64,000 bases of DNA. Source: Lantana camara. Taxonomy: Eukaryota > Streptophyta > Magnoliopsida > Lamiales > Verbenaceae. The stretch lies in contig CM074858.1 in NCBI GenBank assembly GCA_037501455.1, positions 80,450,501 through 80,514,500 on the forward strand, read 5' to 3'. This document shows, in pieces, positions 1 through 9,947 of the stretch; within the stretch, counting starts at the first letter, position 1; every line of letters starts with the position of its first letter. The translations under genes and the position numbers were made by a program. The notes under the pieces were generated by a model. That model was given only the letters and a program-made list of their open reading frames with translations, was not told the origin of the DNA and ran no database searches.

Positions 1-491
1 TTACCCGAGATTATAACTTGCATGTATGTGCGCTTATAATTATTTATACCCCTCGCTCAGTCCGTGTTGGACTGACACCTCAACTTTTCAGTTGTTTTGC
101 AGGGCGTGCTAGGCGGGAATTAGAGTCTAGAGTGTCTTTAATTCGGGTCTAGCACACTTCATTTCACATTTTGTTCACGTATAGCTAATTGGGAGATTTT
201 GTATCATGCCTTGTTACCTATTTTTGGAGATGATATTGTATTGATAGTGTAATTGTTGGTACCTATTAGTAAATAAATAAATATGGTACCTATAAGTATT
301 GAATGAATCATTGCTTCCGCTTTATTGCTCTGAATTGTTTGGTTTGGGGTTTAGTCCCGCCTAGCCTTGTGTAGTTTTTTTTTATTGTCTCCCGTTCGCT
401 ATAGCTTTGGTTCATGTATGGATTGACCATTTCATACGTGGATTGGGGCTATAGTGCGGGGGATGTGGTGTCTAGCGTTCCGAGTGCTACA
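1..491 (+). mobile_element. LTR A: 3' portion of a long Ty3/gypsy-type LTR (truncated by the window edge)
   Basis: This is the end of a plus-strand LTR. It finishes in CTACA at 491 after the terminal box GTGCGGGGGATGTGGTG (454-470), which is shared with the other long LTRs in the window. Reverse-strand LTR B sequence follows directly, so A is inserted in B. The expected 5-bp target duplication on this side is CTTCT (492-496); its partner lies outside the window. A splice-acceptor-like TTGTTTTGCAG ends at 102, in the same relative place as in LTRs D, F, E and I. No protein-coding region is seen. Confidence 0.75.
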
Positions 492-809
492 CTTCTTCAT
501 CCTCCGGGTGGTGGACGGGCTTGCAAGACCTGGCCACCTCATACATAGTGGCTAGTGAGATACATGAATCCTCAAAGGCTTGGTTCCCCTTCCTTGCTAA
601 AACTCCTGACGAGGTCGGTTTCGCCATAGACATAGATGGAACTAGTACATGGAATCACCGTCGGCCCTTGCCTCCCCAGATAGCCACATGCACCAAGTCC
701 CTGGGCCCGTGGGTTCATAATCATGCTCTCGCCAAAATCATTCAAGTCATGAGAAACATAGTACATTACAAATCCCTGAGAAATAATTTACTCGATGACT
801 CCATTTGAA

Positions 810-813
<4 letters not shown>

Positions 814-858
<45 letters not shown>
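814..858. repeat. (AT)n microsatellite
   Basis: An uninterrupted run of about 22 AT dinucleotides within LTR B. Confidence 0.95.
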
Positions 859-863
<5 letters not shown>

Positions 864-935
864 TAGGTTTTTATCCAAAACTTGTCACATAAGGCTATAA
901 GGTTCGATACGTAACTAAAACAAAAACACCCTCAC

Positions 936-1010
936 CTGGAATACCACGAGACAAGAAATATGAGTAATACAGGTGCCTATTCAATTTGGAAGTCTCCGCC
1001 CTGAAACGAA
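936..1010 (-). other. Candidate exon 2 of LTR B (75 nt)
   Basis: On the minus strand it is bounded by a pyrimidine-rich acceptor (TTCTCTTGTACAG, AG at 1011-1012) and a donor CCAG/GTGAGG (GT at 934-935). The LTR H homologue (13021-13096) keeps both boundaries. Splicing is inferred, not shown. Confidence 0.4.
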
Positions 1011-1724
1011 CTGTACAAGAGAAGGAACAATGTGTACTAATGAGAATTGACTCAATATGAAACCACATAGACGCACGACAATCCTCATTAAGTGGTATCA
1101 CATGTTTTGAAATGATACGATAGATAATAAATCCTAAAGTTTCCTAGAGTGGTACATAAATGATTCAATCATTCAATTCATAATACATTACAGGACATGT
1201 TAACAATGCATAAGAATCAATTAGAAGTGGAAAGAAGTTTTTTAACACGTAGAGAATGCAATTAAGAATCATAGGGTATCAAATAACCACATAATTCTCA
1301 CTTAATCAAGTATACAAGTCATATAATTCACATACGGGGATCAAGGAAGTGAAAGGAATGTAAGAAGAGAGATTTAGGCAAAGTTTAGCAAAAGTTGATA
1401 GTTTTTGGAAACGAACAAGCTGTAGAAAATTGGAGATATCTCGAGTTCTAGAAGTTGGAATTGAATTTTGTTTATTGTTTATGAAACTAGACAAATAGGT
1501 CTTTCCAAGGATATATGCTACGAATCATGGTTCAAAGCGAGGTGAAAATGGCGTAAGCCCGAAGTTGGATGAATGCAGATTTTCGGTGAAGTGGCGACAC
1601 CAAAATGGATTGATTCTAATTGGAGAATGTTCTAGACTTTAAGAGGATTCTTAAATTTAGGCTAATCGGAGTATGGTTGAGGGGTAAATGGATCAAAACA
1701 AACTCAGACAGAAAATAGGAGAGG

Positions 1725-1833
1725 ATCCACGGCCGTGGATTTTTCCTTCATAAAAATCCACGCCCGTGGGAAGGCCTTCGGGTCTCTGGACACGAATCCA
1801 TGGTCGTGGGTCAAAATCCACGCCTGTGGATCC
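1725..1833. repeat. Four spaced palindromes, arm ATCCAC (LTR B)
   Basis: Copies start at 1725, 1756, 1796 and 1816. The first is a perfect 16-bp palindrome (ATCCAC-GGCC-GTGGAT). The others keep the 6+4+6 layout with centres GCCC, GGTC and GCCT and slightly altered arms. Other LTRs in this window have the same design with different arms. Confidence 0.85.
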
Positions 1834-2773
1834 TTCTACGGCAGCAAAACATGACAGCAACTAAGCTCAAGCAAGAAGGCATCAAAAGGGTAAGCAAACT
1901 CACTCCAAATCCATCAAAATTCAAGGTATAAACTCATATATACATGCTTTATCATTAGCCTAGCAAAATAGCATGAAATACATAAGAAACCAATCCACCA
2001 TTTTTACATCTATACACACATATACATACACACATACTTGCTCCAAGAATTCAAACAATTAGGCATAAAACTCATGGATTCAAATATTAGACTATCAAAC
2101 ATATACAAATTCATGCTTCAAACTCAAAGAAATTCAAACCCTATCTTATTTGATATATACACAAAACCCATATAATACCTTGGAAGAAAGAAGGATGAAA
2201 GAAGGAAGAAGATGGATGCTTGAAGCTTGAAGCTTGAGCTTAAGGGAGAAGAGTAGAGCTTGAAATCCTTGTCTTCCTTGTTCTTGCTTGGATCAAATTT
2301 GGGGAAGAAGAGGAGAAGGGGTTTGGAGCTTTGGGTGTTGAGAGGAAAAGAGAAGAAGAAAAATAATGGGAGCAAGGGGTGTGTATATCGTGTGATTAAC
2401 GGAGAGAGATGGGAGAATTTGCACTTTGGTTCTCCAAGAATTTAAGTGCTCCATTAGGACCCCTAGGTTTGATAAGTTGGCAATTGGGTTTAAATCTAAA
2501 GTTCGATTGACTCCAAGGATTTCATATAATTTCAAATAAGTGCATAAGTGAAATAAAACATTTAATTGGCAAGTAAGCATGTTATAAACGAATTTAAATA
2601 GCATAGTCAATTAAATCATCTAAGTCATATAAGTCACATAATAGCAATTAGTTCACGAAATTATTAAGTTACACAGTCACTTAGCAATTAAAACATAATT
2701 AAAATCACATAACCCTCAGTCTAAACCCACTCGTGATGTCATACCTTACTTGTCAAGAAAATCGGGGGTTACA

Positions 2774-3181
2774 AAATAAAACATAAAATAAAAGAAAATC
2801 ATACCTTAAATTGAGGGGGTGGGGGTGGGGTGGTTCGAACCTGGGGGGTAAGACAGAATGGTGTAAGCAAAAATGAGAGGCCAACACACTTATTTATAGT
2901 TATGGAGAGGGACCTTTGTGCAAATCATATTTATTCTAGGGACTTAGAATGGTGTATTTCTTGTAAATTCCATAAATAGGTTTGCTCTTAGTAAAATTGT
3001 TAGGAGAAGGCTATTTTGGTAATTTTGCCTTAATCCTGCATATTCTAGGGTCTGAAAAAGTGCCCAAGAGCTAGAAAATAAAATTAGCTTCAAAAAGATT
3101 ATTCATGGGTCGAAATCGGACGTACGGTTTAAAAGTTATAAACGTCGGAAGAACGGATTTCCTTAATTTCATAAAATGATT
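2774..3181 (-). mobile_element. LTR G, first part: family-C-like LTR split by a MULE
   Basis: Sequence between LTR B and the MULE. It has the layout of the family C LTR promoter region on the minus strand: a TATAAATA box (2891-2898), a short leader and a donor-like TTTAAG/GTATGA near 2801. The stretch CGTACGGTTTAAAAGTTA (3121-3138) matches the solo LTR C' at about 60240. It most likely belongs to the same LTR as 8291-8480. The LTR start is outside the window. Confidence 0.55.
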
Positions 3182-3618
3182 GGGAAAATTGCAATTTTGG
3201 TATACCAAGTACCCTATTTAAGCATTTTTACGCCATTTCATTTTCCGATGAAAAAACAAACCCTCAACTCAAAAAATTGGCAAAACAATGCCAAATTTGA
3301 CCCGAAATGCTCATATCCACCGGAAAAAAAGCGGGTTCAGGCAACACCCGCCACGTGGTTATTTTAGTGCCATGTGTTCAAAAATGCTTTGCTTTCCAGA
3401 AAGGTTTTTCTTGCTTTCCAGAAAGGTTTTTTTTGTCATCGATTGTTATCTTTGTGCTGACTTTGATATAAAAGGTGTAAGCTTTTTGTTGTTTGTATTA
3501 TTCCATTTCGTTATGTGGTTTATGGTTCCCCATCTTGAATTCTTTTACATTGTGTCCCCACTGAATTGTTTAACATTGTCGTTGTGCTTATTTGTGAGAT
3601 ACTTTCGGTGTACTTTTA

Positions 3619-3620
<2 letters not shown>

Positions 3621-3699
<79 letters not shown>
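3621..3699. repeat. (TTA)n microsatellite
   Basis: A long TTA/ATT run of about 26 units, just upstream of the first recognisable transposase exon. It appears to lie in an intron or 5' untranslated region. Its translation to poly-isoleucine is an artefact. Confidence 0.95.
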
Positions 3700-3701
<2 letters not shown>

Positions 3702-3719
3702 TTATTTTTGGAAATTTTA

Positions 3720-5512
3720 GATCCAGATTCAACAAGTATCACTTTATCTATTTACCATGGAGGTAATTTTGAGAACAACCTGTATGTGGGTGGTAACATT
3801 AGAAAAGTGGATTATGTGAATGTTGAAAAATTAAATTTGTTGAGCGTCGATGAGTTCATTCAGGATCTATTTGTTGAGAGGAGTATGAAAAAATTTTACA
3901 CAGCTCTGAGCCAAGGGTTTAAACTGATATTGCATGATGATGAGCTGAAGATTTATGGTAGGAAATACCTAAAAAAGTCTAGAGAGTATCATCTGATTAT
4001 TGGATCTTTGACTAATTGAAATGGTGAGCTAAATGTTGCTGAAGTTGAGAAAGTAAGTAAGGTAGACATACAAGAAGAAATTGCTGCAATTGAAAAAGAT
4101 ATTATCGAAGAAGAAACAATGGCTGAAATTGCAACTGATTCTATACAAAATAATGAAGAAAATAGGGTTGATAATGACAGTGGAGTTCGTGAATAAAGAG
4201 AAACAAGTGTAGAATTCTTTGCAAGGGTGGATAACTCTCAAGAATGGATTGATGAATATTGTCGTAGGTACCCAGGTCCTGCAAAACAAGCTTAGGATAA
4301 TAATCAATCTGCACCCTATGTTGATAATCATTATGACAATGATGCTTCTTTTGATGGTTTGTATGTAGAATCTGATTGCAGTGGTATGGATGATGATGCT
4401 TTATTTGATGAAATTATTGGGAAATCAGTAGAACCAAAATTTACTGTGGAGGGAGAACAAATAAATGGAAATAACTATGTTCAGTGGCTTAAATTTGATG
4501 AGGTGGTATCTGATTCTGCTTTTTCAGATGATGTTGAGTGGGTTCTTCCTGAAAAGATGACATCTTCATCTGATGATGATATCCTATTTGAAGATAATGT
4601 TAGTGAAAGTGCAGAAGTGGGTGACACTGACCAAAGTGATAGTGGTGAGGAGTCTGAGGGTTCAACTGAACAAAGTGATGATGATATTGTGGGAAGTCAG
4701 GATGATGGACTAGATCAGCATAGGGTCTCTGATAAGGAAGGTGAAGTTAACTCTTTTCTTCCATTTAATGATAAGAATATATTTGACCTTGTATTTGATT
4801 TGGGGCAGACTTTTGCCATTAAGGAGATATTCAAAAAAAGTGTGACTTCTTATGCAGTTAAAATAAGAAGATCACTTCCTTCTGGAAGGTCTGATAACAA
4901 AAGGGTTTATTATAGATATGCTGCTAGAAGGTGTCCATTTAAAATGAATGCAATTAAGGTGACAGACACAATAGATGAAAATGAAGCTGCATTCGTTTTA
5001 AGAGAAGTCTGCCGAACTCATACTTGTAATGAAGGCTACCATGTAAAGAATGTGAAAACAAGATGGTTAGCAGAGAAGTTTATATCTTTGTTCAAAAGTA
5101 ATCCCAAGAGATCTGTGAAAGGGTTTAAAGTAGATGTGGAGAATGGACTTGACATCAATATTTCACATGACCAAGCATACAGGGCTAAAGTAATGGCACA
5201 AGAGATGATACAGGGCGATCCTGACCTACAATATATAAAGTTGTGGGATTATGCAGAGGAATTAAGGAAAACAAACCCAGGGTCAACTGTAATTTTGGGA
5301 ACTGATGACAGTGGAGGGCAATTGAGATTTTCCAGATTCTATTACTGTTTCAGTGCCATGAAGGTTGGATTCCAGTATTGCAGACCATTAATCGGAGTGG
5401 ATGGCTACCACCTAAAAGGGGCTCATGGTGGTATTTTGTTGACAACAGTTGGTGTGGACCCTGAAAATAGCAATTATCCAATTGTTATTGCAGTAGTTTC
5501 CACAGAAAACAA
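3720..5512 (+). pseudogene. mudrA-like MULE transposase, N-terminal and DNA-binding part (broken)
   Basis: A single frame begins after an acceptor-like TTTTAG at 3714-3719, with a MULE-type N-terminal domain (ITLSIYHGGNF, YVGG, LSVDEFI). After an acidic linker comes the MuDR DNA-binding region (FAIKEIFKKSV, RRCPFK, CRTHTCNEGYH). It ends in the start of the catalytic domain, LIGVDGYHLKGAHGG, where the Asp in GVDG is the usual first catalytic residue. Three in-frame stops break the linker: TGA 4017, TAA 4194 and TAG 4293. At about 5513 the reading jumps from STENK straight to NNSCESFNN, so the middle of the DDE domain, with the second Asp and the Glu, is deleted. No initiator ATG is clear. The product cannot be an active transposase. 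Confidence 0.85.
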
Positions 5513-6388
5513 AGTGTGGCATGGTACTCAACAACTCATGTGAGTCGTTCAACAACACCATTCTTGAGGCAAGAGATAAACCCATAATCACCATGCTAGA
5601 ATGGATTAGGGAGCATATGATGAAGACCTTTCAAAAAAACAGGGAAAATGCTGAGACATGGGAAGGTATATACATACTATATATATATATATATATATAT
5701 ATTCTTTTATGCTGATACTTGGGAAGGTATACTCTTATTTTGCAAAAGTTAGTTTCTTCATGATATTTTTTAATCCATTTTTGCAAATATTGTCTTCAGG
5801 ACTAGTTTGTCCCACAATTGCCAAAATCCTAAAGAGACATGACGAGAAGGTTGGTGGATGCAGGCCAATTAAGGCATCTAGAAGTCACTTTCAAATTCAA
5901 TGCAATGATGGAACTCAGTATGCAGTGGACTTAGATGCAAGGACATGCAGTTGTAGGAAGTGGCAACTGACAGGGATTCCTTGCAAACATGGATTGAGTG
6001 CCATCTACAATGAAAAGCTTGACGAACTTGATTATGTTGCTGAATGCTACCACGTTAGCACTTACAAGAGTGCATATGCTGGGATCATAATGCCTATTAG
6101 CAGTTAGGAAATATAGGGTAAGACACTATTCATACCACCTCTTCCACCAAACATTGGAAGAAGAAAAGCTGGCAGGCCTGTTAAACTAAGGAGAAGGGGT
6201 AAAGATGAAGCAGAAAGGAAAGGGAGGTCAAATAGGGGAAGATCAGTGATTAGGAAACTCAGGAGATTCCAAAAAACAATCCACTGTTAACACTGTGGAC
6301 AGCCGGGACACAATGCTTTGTTCTGTCCTGATTTGCCTCAATGTGCTAAGGAAAAAGTGAACAAGCTGAAAAAAAAAAAGGGCTTTTG
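5513..6388 (+). pseudogene. MULE transposase, post-deletion part with SWIM finger and zinc knuckle (broken)
   Basis: Resumes as LNNSCESFNNTILEARDKP, the conserved segment that follows the catalytic core in MULE transposases. An (AT)-rich intron (about 5667-5799) separates it from an exon with a SWIM zinc finger (CSCRKW...GIPCKHG, pattern CxCxnCxH, near 5946-5994) and the usual YKSAYAGIIMPI motif. In-frame stops follow at 6105, 6114 and 6288. The last lies inside a CCHC zinc knuckle (C-x-HCGQPGHNALFC). The exon reads into TGA at 6386-6388 before the next donor. SWIM fingers also occur in FAR1/FHY3 proteins, but the order of domains fits mudrA. Confidence 0.85.
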
Positions 6389-6477
6389 AGGTATGTGTTA
6401 ATTTACTATTTTTTCATTTTGTTTCAGTTCTTATTATATTATTTATATGCACATATCTTTTGTCTTGTTACATTTAG

Positions 6478-7064
6478 GAGGTTAGAGAAACATCACATGC
6501 AACACAAGAGCCTGAAGTTAATGATACAATGGTACATGAGACAACTAATGAACCTACTGTTACTGAGGTATAATTTTAAATTTTTTTTGGGCTCAGCTAT
6601 TATTCACAATTACAATAAACTCTCCTAAAATTCAATTATTTCAGGTGATGCAAGACATGCTCCCACCACTTCATCATGGTATATTGCAAGAAGGACCTGT
6701 AAGTCAACCACTGAATGAGGACATGCCAAACTACACAATTGAAGATGACCCCACAATTCCAGGACCATCAATGTTTGATCAATTGCTGATGGGGAATTCA
6801 AATATGCAGAATCCAATACAAAAAAATACTTTGAGTATGGATCAGATTGCAAATATTGGTAAGACTTATATTGCTACCAGAAGGCAGAAAACATTGGGTG
6901 TGAGGAGACTTAAAATGAGAGTGCCTCCTACAATGGTGGTTGATGAAGTCCAAATGTCCCAACAAAGTGCCATTGGTCCAATGCCTGATAAAACAATATT
7001 CTTGCATGGTGGGAAAAAGTACCTGGATTTGTCTACCAAGAAGAAATCGGGAGGGGCTTCTTAG
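6478..7064 (+). pseudogene. MULE transposase, C-terminal exons
   Basis: Two exons with consensus borders. Exon 6478-6567 is 30 codons, with an acceptor at 6476-6477 and donor GT at 6568-6569. Exon 6645-7064 follows acceptor TTTCAG and encodes 139 residues to a TAG stop, in phase with the previous exon. The encoded tail is low-complexity and acidic at first, then basic near the end (TRRQKTLGVRRLKMR, GGKKYLDLSTKKK). Such C-terminal tails are common in plant mudrA proteins. The upstream stops mean it is not expressed as a full protein. Confidence 0.6.
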
Positions 7065-7610
7065 GTTCTTCTTGTGCATAGTTTCAAAAGAATGGTTATT
7101 TTGTGAATGGAAGTCAAAGTTTAAAACAATGATAAAACTGATCATTGATTCCTATTACAACTTTTGTTTTGTAAGGGTTGGCAAACTGTAATATGTATTT
7201 TTCCACTTATTCTCTGATGCAGCTTTTGTTTTGTAAGGTTGGCAAACTATAATGTGTATTTTTCCACGAACTGATAGCTTGGATGTTTTTTGGTTCCTTA
7301 ATCATATCTTACTTCCTGATGTCAAGTCTTTTTTTTTTTTTTTTTTTTGTTGATTGAAGCAATCAATTGGTAATTTGCATTGTATGACCATAGATTCTAG
7401 TACAATACAACCTTATGTTTTCATGATTAATAGGCATCTTTTTTACTTTGTTCATTAAGAGATGACTGCTAAGTAGGTACAGAAAATCAACAAAACGTTG
7501 TCATATAAAATAGCTCTGTTAAAAACTCAATACATTCCTACTACACACAAACAAAAGGATAATTAGAAGCTTACAAGATAATACATACATAAAAATTTAT
7601 GAACTATGTC
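7065..7610. other. MULE spacer between the two convergent genes
   Basis: About 550 bp without a supported gene. It contains two diverged direct copies of a segment around GTAAGGTTGGCAAACT (near 7170-7200 and 7230-7260) and a T run at 7329-7348. It presumably holds the 3' untranslated regions of both MULE genes. Confidence 0.5.
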
Positions 7611-8166
7611 TTAGAACACCAAAAAGAGTAGCAACAACAGAGAGCCACAGAACAGGGACACACACAACCACATTCTTAGCCTACTCAAATTCTGCTCCTT
7701 AATTGCAATTTCAGAGTGGAGAAATTGATTCTCGTTATGCAGAGACTGATTTTCTAACAACTTCTGCTCCATGAATTCAATCTCAATCTCAAGGACCTAG
7801 ATTTTCTTCAATTTTATCTCCATGACCTCCAATTTAGCGTCCAGTCGATTAATTTTCCTCAACAAACCAGGTATAATAACTTTAGATCTATCGCACATCT
7901 CCCCATCCACCCATTGAAAATATTTGCATTTCTGCAAAAAGATGAAACAAACAAATTGAAAAGCTATTGATATTTTAAAGATTAATATTGAGAAATAAGC
8001 ACATTACCATTTCCAAACACCCAAAGAAACGTCTTCCAGGATTATTGGGCTTCCATGAAGTGCGCAACACAACACTTCTTCCACCGTGACAAACCATTTG
8101 CGGTTGATTTGCAAAATTAGATGGGTTATTGAAATTGGAAGTGGACGATGAACCTGTAAACTCCAT
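7611..8166 (-). pseudogene. GRF-type zinc-finger protein carried in the MULE (damaged)
   Basis: Two exons on the minus strand. Exon 1 (8008-8166, 53 codons) encodes the GRF finger: VCHGGRSVVLRTSWKPNNPG then RRFFGC. Exon 2 (7611-7931, 107 codons with stop) continues KCKYFQWVDGEMC, then a Leu/Glu-rich coiled-coil, and ends in a hydrophobic segment (CGSLLLLLFLVF) that looks like a membrane anchor. Donor GT (8006-8007) and acceptor AG (7932-7933) are both phase 0, which supports the model. Two lesions are visible: the second Cys of the usual CxC start is Gly, and an in-frame TAG (7797-7799) cuts the coiled-coil. GRF fingers bind nucleic acid in known proteins; the role of this small plant type is not known to me. 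Confidence 0.75.
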
Positions 8167-8290
8167 GGATGAACAAATTTAGTTGCTTAAAGAAATTATG
8201 ACTTGCTCAAGGATTTTCTGCTGAGAAATGGATGGTGCGAGTGAAACTAGGTTTAGAAAAATTGGGGATAAATGAAAACAATTTCAATTA

Positions 8291-8480
8291 TGTATTAATT
8301 TATTTATAAAAGTCCTGAAATAATTACAGTGCAAGTGCGGGGAATGCGACAAATGAATGCACATTGTTCACATAAGAATGCGATGCATGAACATTTGTAA
8401 AGATGAACCAAGGTATATAAACACATTCTTGTTATCCTTGATTTATTGTTTCGAGCTAGGTCCTGATACAGGATGTTACA
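8291..8480 (-). mobile_element. LTR G, terminal part (left border approximate)
   Basis: On the minus strand this is the 5' start of the LTR (TGTAACATCC at 8480). The stretch around 8350-8400 is similar to the same part of solo LTR C' (about 60780-60830), supporting a distant family C relationship and continuity with 2774-3181 across the MULE. It is followed by ATATA (8481-8485), a possible target duplication whose partner is outside the window. Confidence 0.5.
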
Positions 8481-9404
8481 ATATAAGTCATAAATGATGT
8501 CTTAGGATCAATATACATGCTTCATTTCAAAAATTATCATAAGAAAGCAAGCTAGAATCATCAAATTGCTCCAAACCCTTCAATATTCATCACATAAGCC
8601 ATAAAATGGTCAAATCATGATGAAATCTTGCAAAGTTAAAGTTAAAATGATCACAAAGTCATGGATATAACAAATATCAACTTACCTCTTTGATTGGGAG
8701 AGAATTGATGGTGAGTTGGGCTCAAAATCACAAGAAAATGAATAGTGCTTCTCTTTATTCTGTCTTCTTCACTTGTTCAGACTTGGAGGCTATTTTTCTC
8801 TTTCTTTTTGGTGTGAACTCGAAATGAGCTGATAGGGAGGGGTAGAGAAGAGAGTAAGTGGATGGTGGGGCTAAGAATTGGTCAAAAAGGTGCACATATG
8901 AAATAGTTATGGTCAAGGAAGGTTCAAACGGGCTTAGAAAAATACAAGGCTAGGTTCTTAATCTCCTAAATCTTGTTTCGAGTCCAACGCCTCTTTCGGA
9001 ATTCGAATCCGAAAATTCCCGAGTCCAAGATACGCTGCCCGGAACCCAAGGTACGCCAAATGCTCTTTAGCCCCCTTTTCGGTCCCGTTAAACAAAAACG
9101 AGCCAAAATCAAACTAAATAAATTCAAAATCACATAACGAGCATACAATCATATTCATAACTCATGTATTTCATACATATCAAATTTTTACAAAAAGCGG
9201 AATTAAATTCGGGCACATATATCTCAAGTTCAAAATCGCAAATCGTTCAAAACTCAAGTTCAAAGCTAAGGTCTAAATCAAATAATTTCATATATCATCA
9301 AACCATCAATAATAACAAATAAGTGCATAATTAAAAAAATTAAATTACGCACGTATCACACCTGTAACAACATACCTATAAGTCCAAACGATCGAGATGT
9401 TACA
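8481..9404 (-). mobile_element. 3' LTR of element E (fragment)
   Basis: Directly abuts the polypurine tract of element E. On the minus strand it starts TGTAACATCTCGATCG at 9404 and runs to the LTR G insertion. It has the U3 block GGAATTCGAATCCG (8998-9011) shared with LTRs D and F, and a strong donor-like AAGAG/GTAAGT (GT at 8684-8685). No coding region. The rest of this LTR copy lies beyond LTR G, outside the window. Confidence 0.7.
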
Positions 9405-9420
9405 AACTCCCCTTCTTCAA
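9405..9420 (-). promoter_or_regulatory. Polypurine tract of element E
   Basis: On the minus strand GAAGAAGGGGAG sits just before the 3' LTR, where the plus-strand DNA primer of LTR retrotransposons is normally made. Confidence 0.7.
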
Positions 9421-9426
9421 GAGGAC

Positions 9427-9947
9427 CTATCCTGAGGTCTGAAGTGAGGTCTTGAACAGCTCCGGGTACAACTGTTTCATCTCTTCCTCGGTCTCCCAAG
9501 TGGCTTCTTCGGACTTCTGATCACGCCACAAGACCTTTACTAAAGGAATCTGCCTGTTTCTCAGCTCTTGCATCTTTCGATCCAAGATCTTAACCGGGTG
9601 CTTCTTAATTATCAAATCCAGCCCAAGTTGTACCTCTTCAATAGGAAGAATAGAAGACTCATCGGGATAAAATTTCCTTATTTGTGAGACATGGAAAACA
9701 TTATGAATCCTGTCAAACTCGGTGGTAGGTCAAGTCGGTAGGCTACTTCCCCAACTCGTTCAAGAATTTCGAAGGGGCCTAAGTAGCACGAGTTAAGCTT
9801 CCCACCCTTACCAATCCGAGCAAACCCCTTTGTAGGAGATGCCCTTAAGAAGACCTTATCTCCGACTTCGAACTCTAGGGGTCGTCTTCTCTTATCCGCA
9901 TAACTTTTCTGTCGGTCCTGAGCCACCTTCAACCTTTGTTGAATCAC
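9427..9947 (-). pseudogene. Element E integrase C-terminus and chromodomain
   Basis: 9678-9947 encodes the integrase C-terminal domain (KSYADKRRRPLEFEVGDKVF, GPFEILERVGEVAYRLDLP). A frameshift near 9700 leads into 9427-9615, which carries the chromodomain (KILDRKMQELRNRQIPLVKV, EEATWETEEEMKQLYPELF). In chromoviruses this domain is thought to steer integration towards chromatin marks. It ends with a stop at 9427. Confidence 0.85.

Larger units (their letters stand above)
497..2773 (-). mobile_element. LTR B: minus-strand long LTR, interrupted by LTR A
   Basis: Read on the minus strand, the LTR begins TGTAACCCCCGATTTTC at 2773 and runs down to the LTR A insertion. Stretches at 500-780 and 890-1100 are recognisably similar to solo LTR H (13000-13510) read in the opposite orientation, so B and H are related families. 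It contains a donor-like site (GT at 2177-2178), a candidate exon (936-1010) and four palindromes (1725-1833). Short open frames here are not convincing genes. The 5-bp sequence after its end is AAATA (2774-2778); the matching copy is outside the window. Confidence 0.8.
3182..8290 (+). mobile_element. Mutator-like (MULE) DNA transposon, inactive
   Basis: The left end is placed at GGGAAAATTGCAATTTTGG (3182), which resembles plant MULE terminal repeats. The element holds a mudrA-type transposase on the plus strand (3720-7064) and a GRF zinc-finger gene on the minus strand (7611-8166). No matching inverted terminal repeat or 9-bp target duplication was found on the right, so the right border (about 8290) is approximate and may be degenerate or deleted. 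It lies inside LTR G. Confidence 0.6.

Noticed and set aside
521..808. 95-codon frame in LTR B as a small gene
   Set aside because: It is on the strand opposite to the LTR, and the homologous part of LTR H does not preserve the same frame in a convincing way.
3288..4019. A 243-codon open frame as a poly-isoleucine protein
   Set aside because: The isoleucine run is a (TTA)n microsatellite upstream of an acceptor site. Only the part after 3720 has MULE protein motifs.
5800..6107. SWIM finger as part of a FAR1/FHY3 host transcription factor
   Set aside because: It is preceded by MULE-type N-terminal, DNA-binding and LNNSCESFNN segments and followed by a CCHC knuckle, which is the mudrA order.
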